Source: an uncultured Clostridia bacterium | Lineage (GTDB): Bacteria; Bacillota; Clostridia; Christensenellales; Borkfalkiaceae | Reading direction: 5' to 3' | Length of the DNA stretch: 11,652 nt | Assembly: GCA_947630775.1 (NCBI GenBank) | Contig: CANRIY010000044.1 | Span: forward strand, 1 to 11,652 | Shown here: positions 1 to 5,834 of the stretch, piece after piece | How positions within the stretch are numbered: position 1 is the stretch's first letter | How the letters are laid out: each line of letters opens with the position of its first letter | Program-made: the position numbers and the translations under genes | Notes under the pieces: model-generated | Databases searched by the model: none | Told to the model about the DNA's origin: nothing | What the model saw: only the letters and a program-made list of their open reading frames with translations

Positions 1-276
1 CTCGAATATCTCATCGGCGCGCTCGGCTATGAGCGCATGAAGCACTTTCATGTGCATTTTTCCAAGATCCAGTACGGTGCGAAGGGGGAGATCCGCCACC
101 TCACCTTTGCGGATACCGTCTTCGGACCCGAATTCGAACCTCTCGCGGGAGCGCTCGTCCGCCTGAAACTTGAACCCTACATCGTCTCGGAGTCCGCGGG
201 AACGCAGACGGAGGACGCCATGGCGATGAAGGAGATGTACAAAAGGGCGGCGGCGCGCTTGGGCGGAGAAGAATAA
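1..276 (+). CDS. Endonuclease IV-like TIM-barrel protein (3' part only)
   Basis: The reading frame is open from base 1 and ends at TAA 274-276, so only the last 91 residues are present. They contain HVHFSK, then GEIRHLTF, a GPEFEPL segment and SESAGTQTEDA followed by MKEMY. This is the C-terminal part of the AP endonuclease / deoxyribonuclease IV-like TIM-barrel family (xylose-isomerase-like fold), whose members bind divalent metals through His, Asp and Glu residues and typically cut DNA at abasic sites. Classical Nfo has a DRHE-type metal-binding element where this protein reads GEIRH, so it looks like the divergent clostridial branch, whose substrate is less certain. A GC-rich terminator follows 8 nt after the stop, so this gene ends the preceding transcription unit. 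Family assignment is fairly sure; enzymatic activity is inferred. Confidence 0.72.
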   Translation, partial: LEYLIGALGYERMKHFHVHFSKIQYGAKGEIRHLTFADTVFGPEFEPLAGALVRLKLEPYIVSESAGTQTEDAMAMKEMYKRAAARLGGEE

Positions 277-283
277 GGGAACA

Positions 284-321
284 TGCGCCCGTCCCCCGCA
301 AGGGTGGGAAGGCGCGTTTTT
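284..321 (+). terminator. Rho-independent terminator after the endonuclease IV-like gene
   Basis: GCGCC (285-289) pairs with GGCGC (311-315) and TCCC (292-295) pairs with GGGA (306-309). The stem has small internal mismatches and is closed by a GCAA (GNRA-type) loop at 298-301. Five T residues follow at 317-321. The position, just after a stop codon and 22 nt before a promoter, fits a terminator separating two transcription units. Confidence 0.65.
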
Positions 322-343
322 CAAGCATTCTTGTAAAAAATCG

Positions 344-372
344 TTGACTATTGCCCCCTGATTTGGTATAAT
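344..372 (+). promoter_or_regulatory. Extended -10 sigma-A promoter for the M24 peptidase-efp unit
   Basis: TTGACT (344-349) and a perfect TATAAT (367-372) are separated by exactly 17 bp, and TGG at 364-366 supplies the TGn extended -10 element. This matches the housekeeping sigma consensus at 11 of 12 hexamer positions. The predicted +1, seven bases after the end of the -10, is A379. That is the first base of an in-frame ATG, which implies a leaderless transcript. Confidence 0.85.
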
Positions 373-378
373 ATGGCT

Positions 379-1434
379 ATGGTCAAGGAAAAATTGCGCA
401 AAATATACGAAAATGCGGGGGCGGACGCCCTCTATATCGAGTGCGATTTCCTCAGAAAATACCTCACGGGCTTTTCTTCGACGGACGGCTACGTCATTCT
501 TGACGGAAAAAGCTGCAAATTTGTCGCCGATCCGCGCTATTTCGAGGCGGCGGAGCGGGAACTCCAAGGCAGTGAGGTCGAAGTCGTGGCGGGCGCCTAT
601 CCCGAGGCGATGGATCTCATCGCGGGGAAGAAGACGCTCGGCGTGCCCTTCCCATTTACGGACGCATCTTCTTACGAACGGCTCAAAAAAGCGCATACGC
701 TCGTCGATTGCATGCCCGCCTTAAAGCAGGCGATGATCGTAAAGTCCGAAGAAGAGCTCGCTCTCATCCAAACGGCTTGCGACATTGCGGAAGAGGCTTT
801 TCTCGAACTTCTCACAGAGCTCAAAGAGGGCATGACGGAAAACGAGACTGCCGCCCTTCTCGAATACAATATGAGAAAGCGCGGGGCGAGCGGGACGTCC
901 TTCGATACGATCTGCGCATTCGGCGCCCACGGGAGCGTCCCTCATTACGAAACGGGGGATACTAAGCTCCGCTTCGGCGATCCCGTCCTCATCGACTTCG
1001 GCTGTAAGGTCAAAGGGTACTGTTCGGACATCACCCGCACCTTCCTCTTCGGAGACGACGGACGGCACGAAGAATTCAAAAAAATCTACGATAGCGTCCT
1101 CACGGCGCATGAACTCGTCAAAGAACACCTCGTCGCAGGCATGACGGGGCGGGAAGGGGACGCCCTCGCACGGGACTACCTCAAAGAGAAGGGACTCGAC
1201 GGGTATTTTACCCATTCTCTCGGGCACGGGATCGGCTTGCAGATCCATGAATATCCCGTCCTGTCGCCGCGGAGCGAAGAAAAACTCGCGGACGGCATGG
1301 TTTTTTCGGATGAGCCCGGCGTGTATATTGCGGGGAAGCTCGGGATCCGCATCGAGGACAGCATGTATATGAAAGGGGGCAAGACCTACTCATTCATGCA
1401 CAAAACAACGAAAAATTTATTGGTTTTGGAATAA
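379..1434 (+). CDS. M24-family aminopeptidase (Xaa-Pro aminopeptidase / dipeptidase type)
   Basis: Predicted cytosolic dinuclear-metal peptidase that removes N-terminal residues preceding proline. The N-terminal creatinase-like domain (about residues 1-125) includes GFSSTDGYVIL. The C-terminal pita-bread domain carries all five metal ligands: D206 in LIDFG, D217 in SDITRTF, H283 in SLGHGIG, E312 in DEPGVY and E326 in RIEDS. The length of 351 residues is normal for the short clostridial PepP/PepQ-like proteins. An in-frame ATG also lies at 373, but it sits immediately after the -10 box and ahead of the predicted transcription start, so 379 is preferred. Neither ATG has a Shine-Dalgarno sequence. 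efp follows 13 nt downstream, and this gene pair is common in Firmicutes. Whether it acts on Xaa-Pro dipeptides or longer peptides cannot be told from sequence. Confidence 0.9.
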   Translation: MVKEKLRKIYENAGADALYIECDFLRKYLTGFSSTDGYVILDGKSCKFVADPRYFEAAERELQGSEVEVVAGAYPEAMDLIAGKKTLGVPFPFTDASSYERLKKAHTLVDCMPALKQAMIVKSEEELALIQTACDIAEEAFLELLTELKEGMTENETAALLEYNMRKRGASGTSFDTICAFGAHGSVPHYETGDTKLRFGDPVLIDFGCKVKGYCSDITRTFLFGDDGRHEEFKKIYDSVLTAHELVKEHLVAGMTGREGDALARDYLKEKGLDGYFTHSLGHGIGLQIHEYPVLSPRSEEKLADGMVFSDEPGVYIAGKLGIRIEDSMYMKGGKTYSFMHKTTKNLLVLE

Positions 1435-1447
1435 AGGAGATACTTTT

Positions 1448-2011
1448 ATGGCACAAATTATGGCAGGAGACATCAGAAAGGGCACCACGTTCGAATATAA
1501 GAGCGGCGTCTACACCGTTACGGAGTTCCAGCACGTCAAGCCCGGCAAGGGCGCGGCGTTCGTCCGCACGACGCTGAAGAACGTCGTCACGGGACAAGTC
1601 CTCTCCGACGAGACGTTCAACCCCACGACGAAGCTCGAGACGGCGCAGGTCGAAACGAAGAAGATGACCTACTCCTACAACGACGGGGAGTTCTACTACT
1701 TCATGGACGACGAATTCAACATGACCCCCCTCAACCGCGATCAGGTCGAAGACGCCCTTCGCTATATCCGTGAAAATGACACCGTCACCGTGCGTTTCCT
1801 CTATGACAAGGCGTTCTCCGTCGAGCCCGAAAACTTTGTCGAACTCAAAGTCGTCGAGGCGGAGCCCGGCGTCAAGGGCAACACGGCGACCAACGTCACC
1901 AAGGCGGCGAAGGTCGAAACGGGCGCAGTCTTCCAGGTGCCCATGTTCGTCAACGAGGGCGACACCATCCGTATCGACACCCGCACGGGCGAGTATATGT
2001 CGAGAGTGTAA
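1448..2011 (+). CDS. efp: Translation elongation factor P
   Basis: EF-P binds between the ribosomal P and E sites and relieves stalling at consecutive prolines. The 187-residue length is typical. The three-domain beta-barrel protein shows the domain I loop KPGKGAAF, whose tip lysine K34 aligns with the residue modified in E. coli and B. subtilis. It also shows the conserved TTKLETAQVETKKM segment and a C-terminal domain ending in GDTIRIDTRTGEYMSRV. The start is set by AAGGAG at 1434-1439, overlapping the last base of the peptidase stop and 8 nt before the ATG, so the two genes are almost certainly cotranscribed. A YmfI-like SDR about 6.6 kb downstream could serve the 5-aminopentanol type of modification known in Bacillus. 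Confidence 0.97.
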   Translation: MAQIMAGDIRKGTTFEYKSGVYTVTEFQHVKPGKGAAFVRTTLKNVVTGQVLSDETFNPTTKLETAQVETKKMTYSYNDGEFYYFMDDEFNMTPLNRDQVEDALRYIRENDTVTVRFLYDKAFSVEPENFVELKVVEAEPGVKGNTATNVTKAAKVETGAVFQVPMFVNEGDTIRIDTRTGEYMSRV

Positions 2012-2020
2012 GAAATCATT

Positions 2021-2080
2021 TCGCTCGATTTCTTTTGCGCTTGCGCCTTGTCGGCGCAAGCGCAAAAGAAATACGAGCGA
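2021..2080 (+). repeat. 27-bp inverted repeat just after efp
   Basis: TTTCTTTTGCGCTTGCGCC (2029-2047) is perfectly complementary to 2053-2071 across a five-base TTGTC loop. A2028-T2072 adds one more pair. After a single bulged A at 2073, TCGCTCG (2021-2027) pairs with CGAGCGA (2074-2080), giving 27 bp in all. It starts 9 nt after the efp stop. No T-run follows on either strand, so it is not a standard intrinsic terminator. It may terminate weakly, protect the 3' end, be an RNase III-type processing site, or be a repeat unit. Confidence 0.7.
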
Positions 2081-2219
2081 GGGGTTAGTGCGTTTGCCTT
2101 GTAATTACAATTCGGCCGCCACCTTTCCGTTTCACACAACATTAAGTCGAAGGGGTTCGACAAATTGAGTCGCCCACGGCGGAAGTGAATTCCGCCTAAG
2201 GCAAGTGATTTGGAACTCG

Positions 2220-2242
2220 CCCCACCCCCCTACCCCCCTCCC
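2220..2242 (-). other. G-quadruplex motif on the minus strand (C-tracts on plus)
   Basis: The + strand has four C-tracts of 4, 6, 6 and 3 bases (2220-2223, 2225-2230, 2233-2238, 2240-2242) separated by A, TA and T. The minus strand therefore has four G-tracts of at least three with 1-2 nt loops, an ideal intramolecular quadruplex pattern. The minus strand is the template for transcription of every gene here. The motif overlaps the left arm of the 2234-2252 hairpin, so the two structures exclude each other. Formation in the cell is unproven. Confidence 0.6.
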
Positions 2243-2280
2243 ACGGAGGGGGCAAGGCCTGCCCCCTTTGAAGGGGTGGA

Positions 2281-2322
2281 GCAACGCGTCCTGCCAAAGA
2301 TTGGTAATCTTTGGCGCGTTGC
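2281..2322 (+). repeat. Two-part long hairpin with a 5-nt bulge
   Basis: GCAACGCG (2281-2288) pairs with CGCGTTGC (2315-2322). Inside it CCAAAGATT (2294-2302) pairs with AATCTTTGG (2306-2314) around a GGT loop. The left side carries an unpaired TCCTG (2289-2293), which is complementary to CAGGA at 2325-2329 just outside the stem. That gives a possible alternative pairing. There is no T-run, so it is not an intrinsic terminator. Confidence 0.65.
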
Positions 2323-2426
2323 GACAGGAGTGAGCGCATCAGAGGCGCGAACGGTGACCGAACGCGGGTCTCTACCCGCGTGAGATAGGTGGCGCGCGTA
2401 GCGCGTCAGGTGGGGGTTGCATGGCG

Positions 2427-2523
2427 CCTCCTTAGGAGGAGCTGTCGTCGCAGGCGACTGAGGTGGGCACCTTGGCTCCCCTTGTAGGGGACCTGTCGCG
2501 CCGCCCTTGGCGCGACTGAGGGG
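2427..2523 (+). repeat. Two diverged tandem copies of a double-hairpin repeat unit
   Basis: Copy 1 (2427-2467) is CCTCC-TTA-GGAGG, then CTGTCGTC-GCA-GGCGACTGAGGTGGG. Copy 2 (2476-2523) is CTCCCC-TTGTA-GGGGA, then CTGTCGCGCC-loop-GGCGCGACTGAGGGG. The single-stranded frame CTGTCG...CGACTGAGG is shared, while stem and loop bases differ in ways that keep both stems paired. The second hairpin of copy 2 is a perfect 8-bp stem (2495-2502 with 2509-2516). The last copy ends 38 nt before the dtd start. Confidence 0.7.
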
Positions 2524-2561
2524 TTTCCTCTCCGTCGTCCCCCCCAAAAAAAGGAATTCAT

Positions 2562-2999
2562 ATGAAATTTGTCGCGCAGCGGGTCCTTTGCGCGAAACTC
2601 ACCGTAAACGGTCAGCCCGTCTCCGAAATCGGACGCGGGCTTGTCGTTTTTTTCGGCATTCGCACGGGGGACGTTTTCAAACAAGCCGCAAAGTGTGCGG
2701 AAAAGATCGCGAATCTTCGCGTTTTCGAGGATGAAGCGGGCAAGATGAACCGCTCCGTTCTCGATGTGGGCGGCGAAGTGCTCCTCGTCTCGCAGTTTAC
2801 CCTCTATGGCGACGTGCGGAAGGGGAACCGTCCGTCCTTTACGGAAGCGGAGCGCCCCGCTGAGGCGGAGCCCCTGTTTTTGGCGGCGGCGGAAGAGCTC
2901 AGGCGCCTCGGCGTGCCCGTCAAGACGGGAATTTTCGGCGCGGATATGAAGATCGCGCAGACGAACGACGGCCCCGTCACGATCATATACGAAATTTAG
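2562..2999 (+). CDS. dtd: D-aminoacyl-tRNA deacylase
   Basis: Homodimeric cytosolic enzyme that hydrolyses D-aminoacyl-tRNA (and glycyl-tRNA-Ala), keeping D-residues out of translation. The 145-residue length is standard. Signature elements are QRVLCAKLTVNG at the N terminus, IGRGLVVFFGI, the active-site SQFTLYG (SQFT at 77-80), KGNRPSF, and the C-terminal NDGPVT (135-140) with the cross-subunit Gly-cis-Pro pair. AAGGA at 2551-2555 lies 6 nt before the ATG, directly after an unusual C7A7 homopolymer tract (2539-2552). The MBL gene follows after 19 nt. In many Firmicutes dtd sits between rel and an MBL-fold gene; here only the MBL neighbour is kept and rel is absent. It is the first gene of the aro-containing cluster, with no clear promoter upstream. 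Confidence 0.96.
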   Translation: MKFVAQRVLCAKLTVNGQPVSEIGRGLVVFFGIRTGDVFKQAAKCAEKIANLRVFEDEAGKMNRSVLDVGGEVLLVSQFTLYGDVRKGNRPSFTEAERPAEAEPLFLAAAEELRRLGVPVKTGIFGADMKIAQTNDGPVTIIYEI

Positions 3000-3018
3000 C
3001 CCGCAGAGGTCTTTCCAT

Positions 3019-3852
3019 ATGAAGATCACCTATCTCGGAACGGGTGCGGCGGAGGGGATCCCCGCCCTGTTTTGCAACTGCGAATACTGCCGCGGCGTGC
3101 GGCAAAGAGGGGGAAGGGAGATCCGTACCCGCGCGCAAGTGCTCATTGACGGGGAACTTTCCATCGATTTTCCGCCCGACGCCTTTGCGCATGCGCAAAA
3201 ATTCGACGCTTCCGCCCTGGAATATCTCCTTGTGACCCATTCCCACATGGATCACTTTTACGCGCACGATTTCATTCTGCGCGGCTATAAATATGCAAGC
3301 AATCTGACGCAGCCCTGTCTTCACATTTACGGAAACGGGGAAGTCATGTCCGTGTTCGGGGAGTGCACCGCCCGCGAGATGAAGCCTTCCGTCCAAGAAA
3401 ATCTTGAACTTCATCCCATCGGCGCGTTTGAAGAACTTCTCCTCGGGCCCTACCGCGTCTTTACCCTTCTTGCGAAGCACTCTTCCGAAGAGCCGCTCCT
3501 CTTTCTCATCGAAAAAGAGGGCAAGCGCGTGTTGCATCTCTCCGATACGGGAAGGCTTCCCGACGACACCGTGGAGTACCTTTCCGAGATCGGCGGCGCA
3601 CCCGTGGATCTCATTACGCTGGACTGCACCTTTTTGCACGGCGAAACGGACGCGGACGCCCGCCATATGGGGCTGGACGAAAACATGCGCACGGTCGGAC
3701 GGCTCGAGGCCATCGGCCTTGCGGACGCTCATACCAAAAAAGTCATCACGCATTTTTCGCACAACGCCCGCCCGACGCAAGAGGCTCTCAAAAATGCCGA
3801 AGAAACGTACGGCGTGATCGCGGCATTCGACGGCATGGAAATAGAATTGTAA
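3019..3852 (+). CDS. PhnP-like metallo-beta-lactamase-fold hydrolase
   Basis: The 277-residue protein has an MBL fold with THSHMDH (H74, H76, D78, H79), H154, D176 in LSDTG, and a C-terminal THFSHN (H245, H248): a dinuclear metal site of phosphodiesterase type. The N terminus has GTGAAEGIPALFCNCEYC, whose C19-x-C21-x2-C24 matches the extra structural zinc site of PhnP. PhnP is a cyclic phosphodiesterase, but no phosphonate (phn) genes are nearby, so the physiological substrate is unknown. Adjacency to dtd is a recurring Firmicutes arrangement. A weak AGAGG at 3005-3009 precedes the start. The lipase gene follows after 12 nt. Fold and metal chemistry are clear; the name PhnP is only a likeness. 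Confidence 0.85.
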   Translation: MKITYLGTGAAEGIPALFCNCEYCRGVRQRGGREIRTRAQVLIDGELSIDFPPDAFAHAQKFDASALEYLLVTHSHMDHFYAHDFILRGYKYASNLTQPCLHIYGNGEVMSVFGECTAREMKPSVQENLELHPIGAFEELLLGPYRVFTLLAKHSSEEPLLFLIEKEGKRVLHLSDTGRLPDDTVEYLSEIGGAPVDLITLDCTFLHGETDADARHMGLDENMRTVGRLEAIGLADAHTKKVITHFSHNARPTQEALKNAEETYGVIAAFDGMEIEL

Positions 3853-3864
3853 CTTGGAGAACAC

Positions 3865-4707
3865 ATGGGATTTTTTACCCGCTTGAAATCGTTATTTTCA
3901 CGAAAAAAGCCGCCCGTTTTGGGGCTTGCGCTCGGCAGCGGCGGCGCAAAGGGGATGGCTCACTTGGGGGCGCTGAAAGCCTTCGAAGAGGCGAAACTTT
4001 CCTTTTCCGTCGTGACGGGGGCGTCCATCGGCGGCATCGTCGGCGCACTGTATGCAAAGGGCTACTCCGCGGCGGACATGATCGGCATCGTCGAAGGGCT
4101 CAACCGCAAGGAGTTCGCCAAAAACTTAAAGCCGTTTTCCGATCTTACCTTTGCGGAACGCTTTCTCGAAGATTATCTCGAGGGGGACTTTGATACGCTC
4201 CCCATGCCCTTTGCCGTCTCCGCCACGGACGGCGTAACGAACGAAAACGTCATCATAAGGGAAGGAAAGCTCGCCCGTGCACTCACGGCGTCCGCGGCGA
4301 TCCCGCCCTTCTTCCGCGGCGTGGAGATCGGGGACAAAAAGCTGTATGACGGCGCCTTTTCCAATGCGATCCCCGCGGATGTGTGCAGGGAGCTCGGCGC
4401 GGAGATCGTCGTGGCGATCGACCTCTCCGCATTTGTCCGCAGTGAGGAAGAAAAGGGCAGGTTTTCCCGCATCGTGGGTTCTGCCATCAACGCGATGAGC
4501 CCCGTCAGGAACACGCCCGACTGCAAGTCGCGCGGCTATGCGGCGGCGGACATCATGCTCCGCCCCAATCTCTATGATTATAAGGCGACCGACGTATCGC
4601 GCCCGTCCATGGACGCGATGTACGAGATCGGTTACGAAGAGGCGAAGGCACACATTGCAGAAATTCAGGCGCTGATCGAGAAAAGAACCAAGGAGAAAAA
4701 GAGATGA
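3865..4707 (+). CDS. Patatin-like phospholipase family protein (RssA/YlbK type)
   Basis: The 280-residue serine acyl hydrolase has a Ser-Asp dyad. The oxyanion-hole glycine loop is LGSGGAKGMAHLG (about 23-35), the nucleophile elbow is GASIGG with S54, and the catalytic aspartate D162 lies in DGAFSNAIP. No signal peptide or membrane span is visible, but the N terminus MGFFTRLKSLFSRKK could be a short basic amphipathic helix that docks on membranes. The likely role is phospholipid or acylglycerol hydrolysis; the true substrate is unknown. GGAG at 3856-3859 precedes the ATG. Its TGA overlaps the aroC ATG, so translation may be coupled to chorismate synthase even though no functional link is obvious. 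Confidence 0.88.
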   Translation: MGFFTRLKSLFSRKKPPVLGLALGSGGAKGMAHLGALKAFEEAKLSFSVVTGASIGGIVGALYAKGYSAADMIGIVEGLNRKEFAKNLKPFSDLTFAERFLEDYLEGDFDTLPMPFAVSATDGVTNENVIIREGKLARALTASAAIPPFFRGVEIGDKKLYDGAFSNAIPADVCRELGAEIVVAIDLSAFVRSEEEKGRFSRIVGSAINAMSPVRNTPDCKSRGYAAADIMLRPNLYDYKATDVSRPSMDAMYEIGYEEAKAHIAEIQALIEKRTKEKKR

Positions 4708-5834
4708 TACACTTGACGACGGCGGGAGAATCGCACGGGAAAGGGCTGTTCGCCATTCTCGAGGGGATCCCCGCGGGGTTGGAGATCGATCTTGAAAAGA
4801 TCGACGAGGCGCTCGCCCTTCGGCAGGGGGGCTACGGCAGAGGCACCCGCCAGCGCATCGAGAAGGACCGCGTCGAGATCCTCTCGGGCGTGAGGAACCG
4901 CGTGACACTTGCAAGTCCCATCACGCTCGCCGTCTGGAACCGCGACTATGAGAACTGGAAGGCGTATATGGCGCCCGAGGGGTGCGATACGGACGCAAGA
5001 CGGCTCACCACCGTCCGCCCGGGGCATGCAGACCTTACGGGAGTCATGAAATTCGGGCAGGACAACGCCCGTAACGTCTTGGAGCGCGCTTCCGCGAGGG
5101 AGACCGCCGTGCGCGTTGCGGCGGGCGAGATCTTCAGGCAGCTCCTTGCCGCGCTCGGCATCGAGATCGCGGGGTACGTCAAAAGCGTCGGCAGCGTTTC
5201 GGACGAAAAAGAGTATTCTTTCGAAGAAATACAGCATCGCTCCTCTCTTCTCGGCATGCTCGATTCCGTTTTGGAAGAGAAAGCCTGCCGTGCGGTCGAT
5301 GAGGCGAAAGTCGATAAGGACACCCTCGGCGGCACAATCGAACTTCGCGTCAAGGGCCTGAAAGCGGGGTTCGGGAGCTGTATGACCTATGCGGAGAAGC
5401 TGGATGCCCGCCTTGCCGCCGCGCTGATGAGCGTGCAGGCGGTGAAGGGCGTCGAAGTGGGGCTCGGCTTTGCGGCGGCGTCTCTCCGCGGAAGCGAAGT
5501 TCACGACAGCATCTATCCTTCCGCCCAAGGGGGAGTTTTCCGCAAGACCAACCGTGCGGGCGGCATAGAGGGGGGCATGAGCAACGGCGAAGAGATTGTT
5601 CTCCGCGCCGCGATGAAGCCCATTCCCACCCTGATGCGGGGGCTCGATACGGTGGATATCGCAACGGGAAACCCCGCCCGCGCCGCCACCGAGCGCAGCG
5701 ACATCTGTGCGATTTTCGCCTGTGAGCGGGTGCTCGAGAGCGCGCTCGCCGCAGTGCTTGCGGAAGTCGTCACAGAGCGCCTTGGCGGGGACAACATGGC
5801 GGAGCTCATCTCGCGCTACGGAGCGCTCTCATGA
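4704..5834 (+). CDS. aroC: Chorismate synthase
   Basis: Catalyses the last shikimate step, EPSP to chorismate, using reduced FMN. Its 376 residues are normal for the family. Conserved elements are GESHG (8-12, H11), GGYGRG around R46, RPGHAD with the active-site H108, RNVLERASARETAVRVAAGE (123-142), GGIEGGMSNGE, RAAMKPIPT, and a C-terminal ERSDICAIFACERVLESA. The start overlaps the lipase stop as ATGA and has AAGGAG at 4690-4695, 8 nt upstream. The end overlaps aroB in the same way. The stretch after RPGHADLTG reads VMKFGQDNARN where many homologues have KY...D.RN, a variation also common in Clostridia. The flavin source is not encoded here. Confidence 0.96.
   Translation: MIHLTTAGESHGKGLFAILEGIPAGLEIDLEKIDEALALRQGGYGRGTRQRIEKDRVEILSGVRNRVTLASPITLAVWNRDYENWKAYMAPEGCDTDARRLTTVRPGHADLTGVMKFGQDNARNVLERASARETAVRVAAGEIFRQLLAALGIEIAGYVKSVGSVSDEKEYSFEEIQHRSSLLGMLDSVLEEKACRAVDEAKVDKDTLGGTIELRVKGLKAGFGSCMTYAEKLDARLAAALMSVQAVKGVEVGLGFAAASLRGSEVHDSIYPSAQGGVFRKTNRAGGIEGGMSNGEEIVLRAAMKPIPTLMRGLDTVDIATGNPARAATERSDICAIFACERVLESALAAVLAEVVTERLGGDNMAELISRYGALS

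Larger units (their letters stand above)
2081..2535. repeat. Gene-free hairpin-rich intergenic repeat region
   Basis: This is the bulk of the 550-base gap between efp and dtd; no convincing gene or promoter is visible. Hairpins follow one another: GTCGAA/TTCGAC (2146-2161), GGCGGAA/TTCCGCC (2178-2196), CCCCCTCC/GGAGGGGG (2234-2252), CCCCT/AGGGG (2263-2276), a two-part 17-bp stem (2281-2322), ACGCGGGT/ACCCGCGT (2362-2381), CGCGC/GCGCG (2393-2405), then two copies of a double-hairpin unit (2427-2467 and 2476-2523). Several are followed by a GAGGTGG-like linker: AGGTGG at 2387-2392, CAGGTGGGG from 2407, TGAGGTGGG at 2459-2467 and TGAGGGG at 2517-2523. The arrangement resembles dispersed palindromic repeats of gut Clostridia, accumulated or nested at one site. 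Confidence 0.75.

Noticed and set aside
1394..2065. A 223-codon open frame on the minus strand covering efp.
   Set aside because: It is antisense to a perfectly conserved efp and has low-complexity composition of the kind produced by GC-rich codon bias. It has no recognisable domain or ribosome binding site.
2085..2111. Possible promoter with TACAAT (2106-2111) as -10 for dtd.
   Set aside because: No acceptable -35 is present at 16-18 bp spacing, and the -10 lies inside the palindrome TTGTAATTACAA, 450 bases from dtd. Too weak to annotate.
2289..2329. Possible pseudoknot between bulge TCCTG (2289-2293) and CAGGA (2325-2329).
   Set aside because: The complementarity is real, but with no linker on one side and only GA on the other, the strand would have to cross an 8-bp stem with two nucleotides. 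This is sterically implausible; at most it is an alternative fold.
2081..2535. CRISPR-like repeat array.
   Set aside because: Repeat units differ in sequence and length, have no regular unique spacers, and there are no cas genes in the window.
2230..3029. Minus-strand open frames over the intergenic repeats and dtd.
   Set aside because: They run through hairpin repeats or antisense to dtd and have no domain-like features; they are shadow frames in GC-rich DNA.
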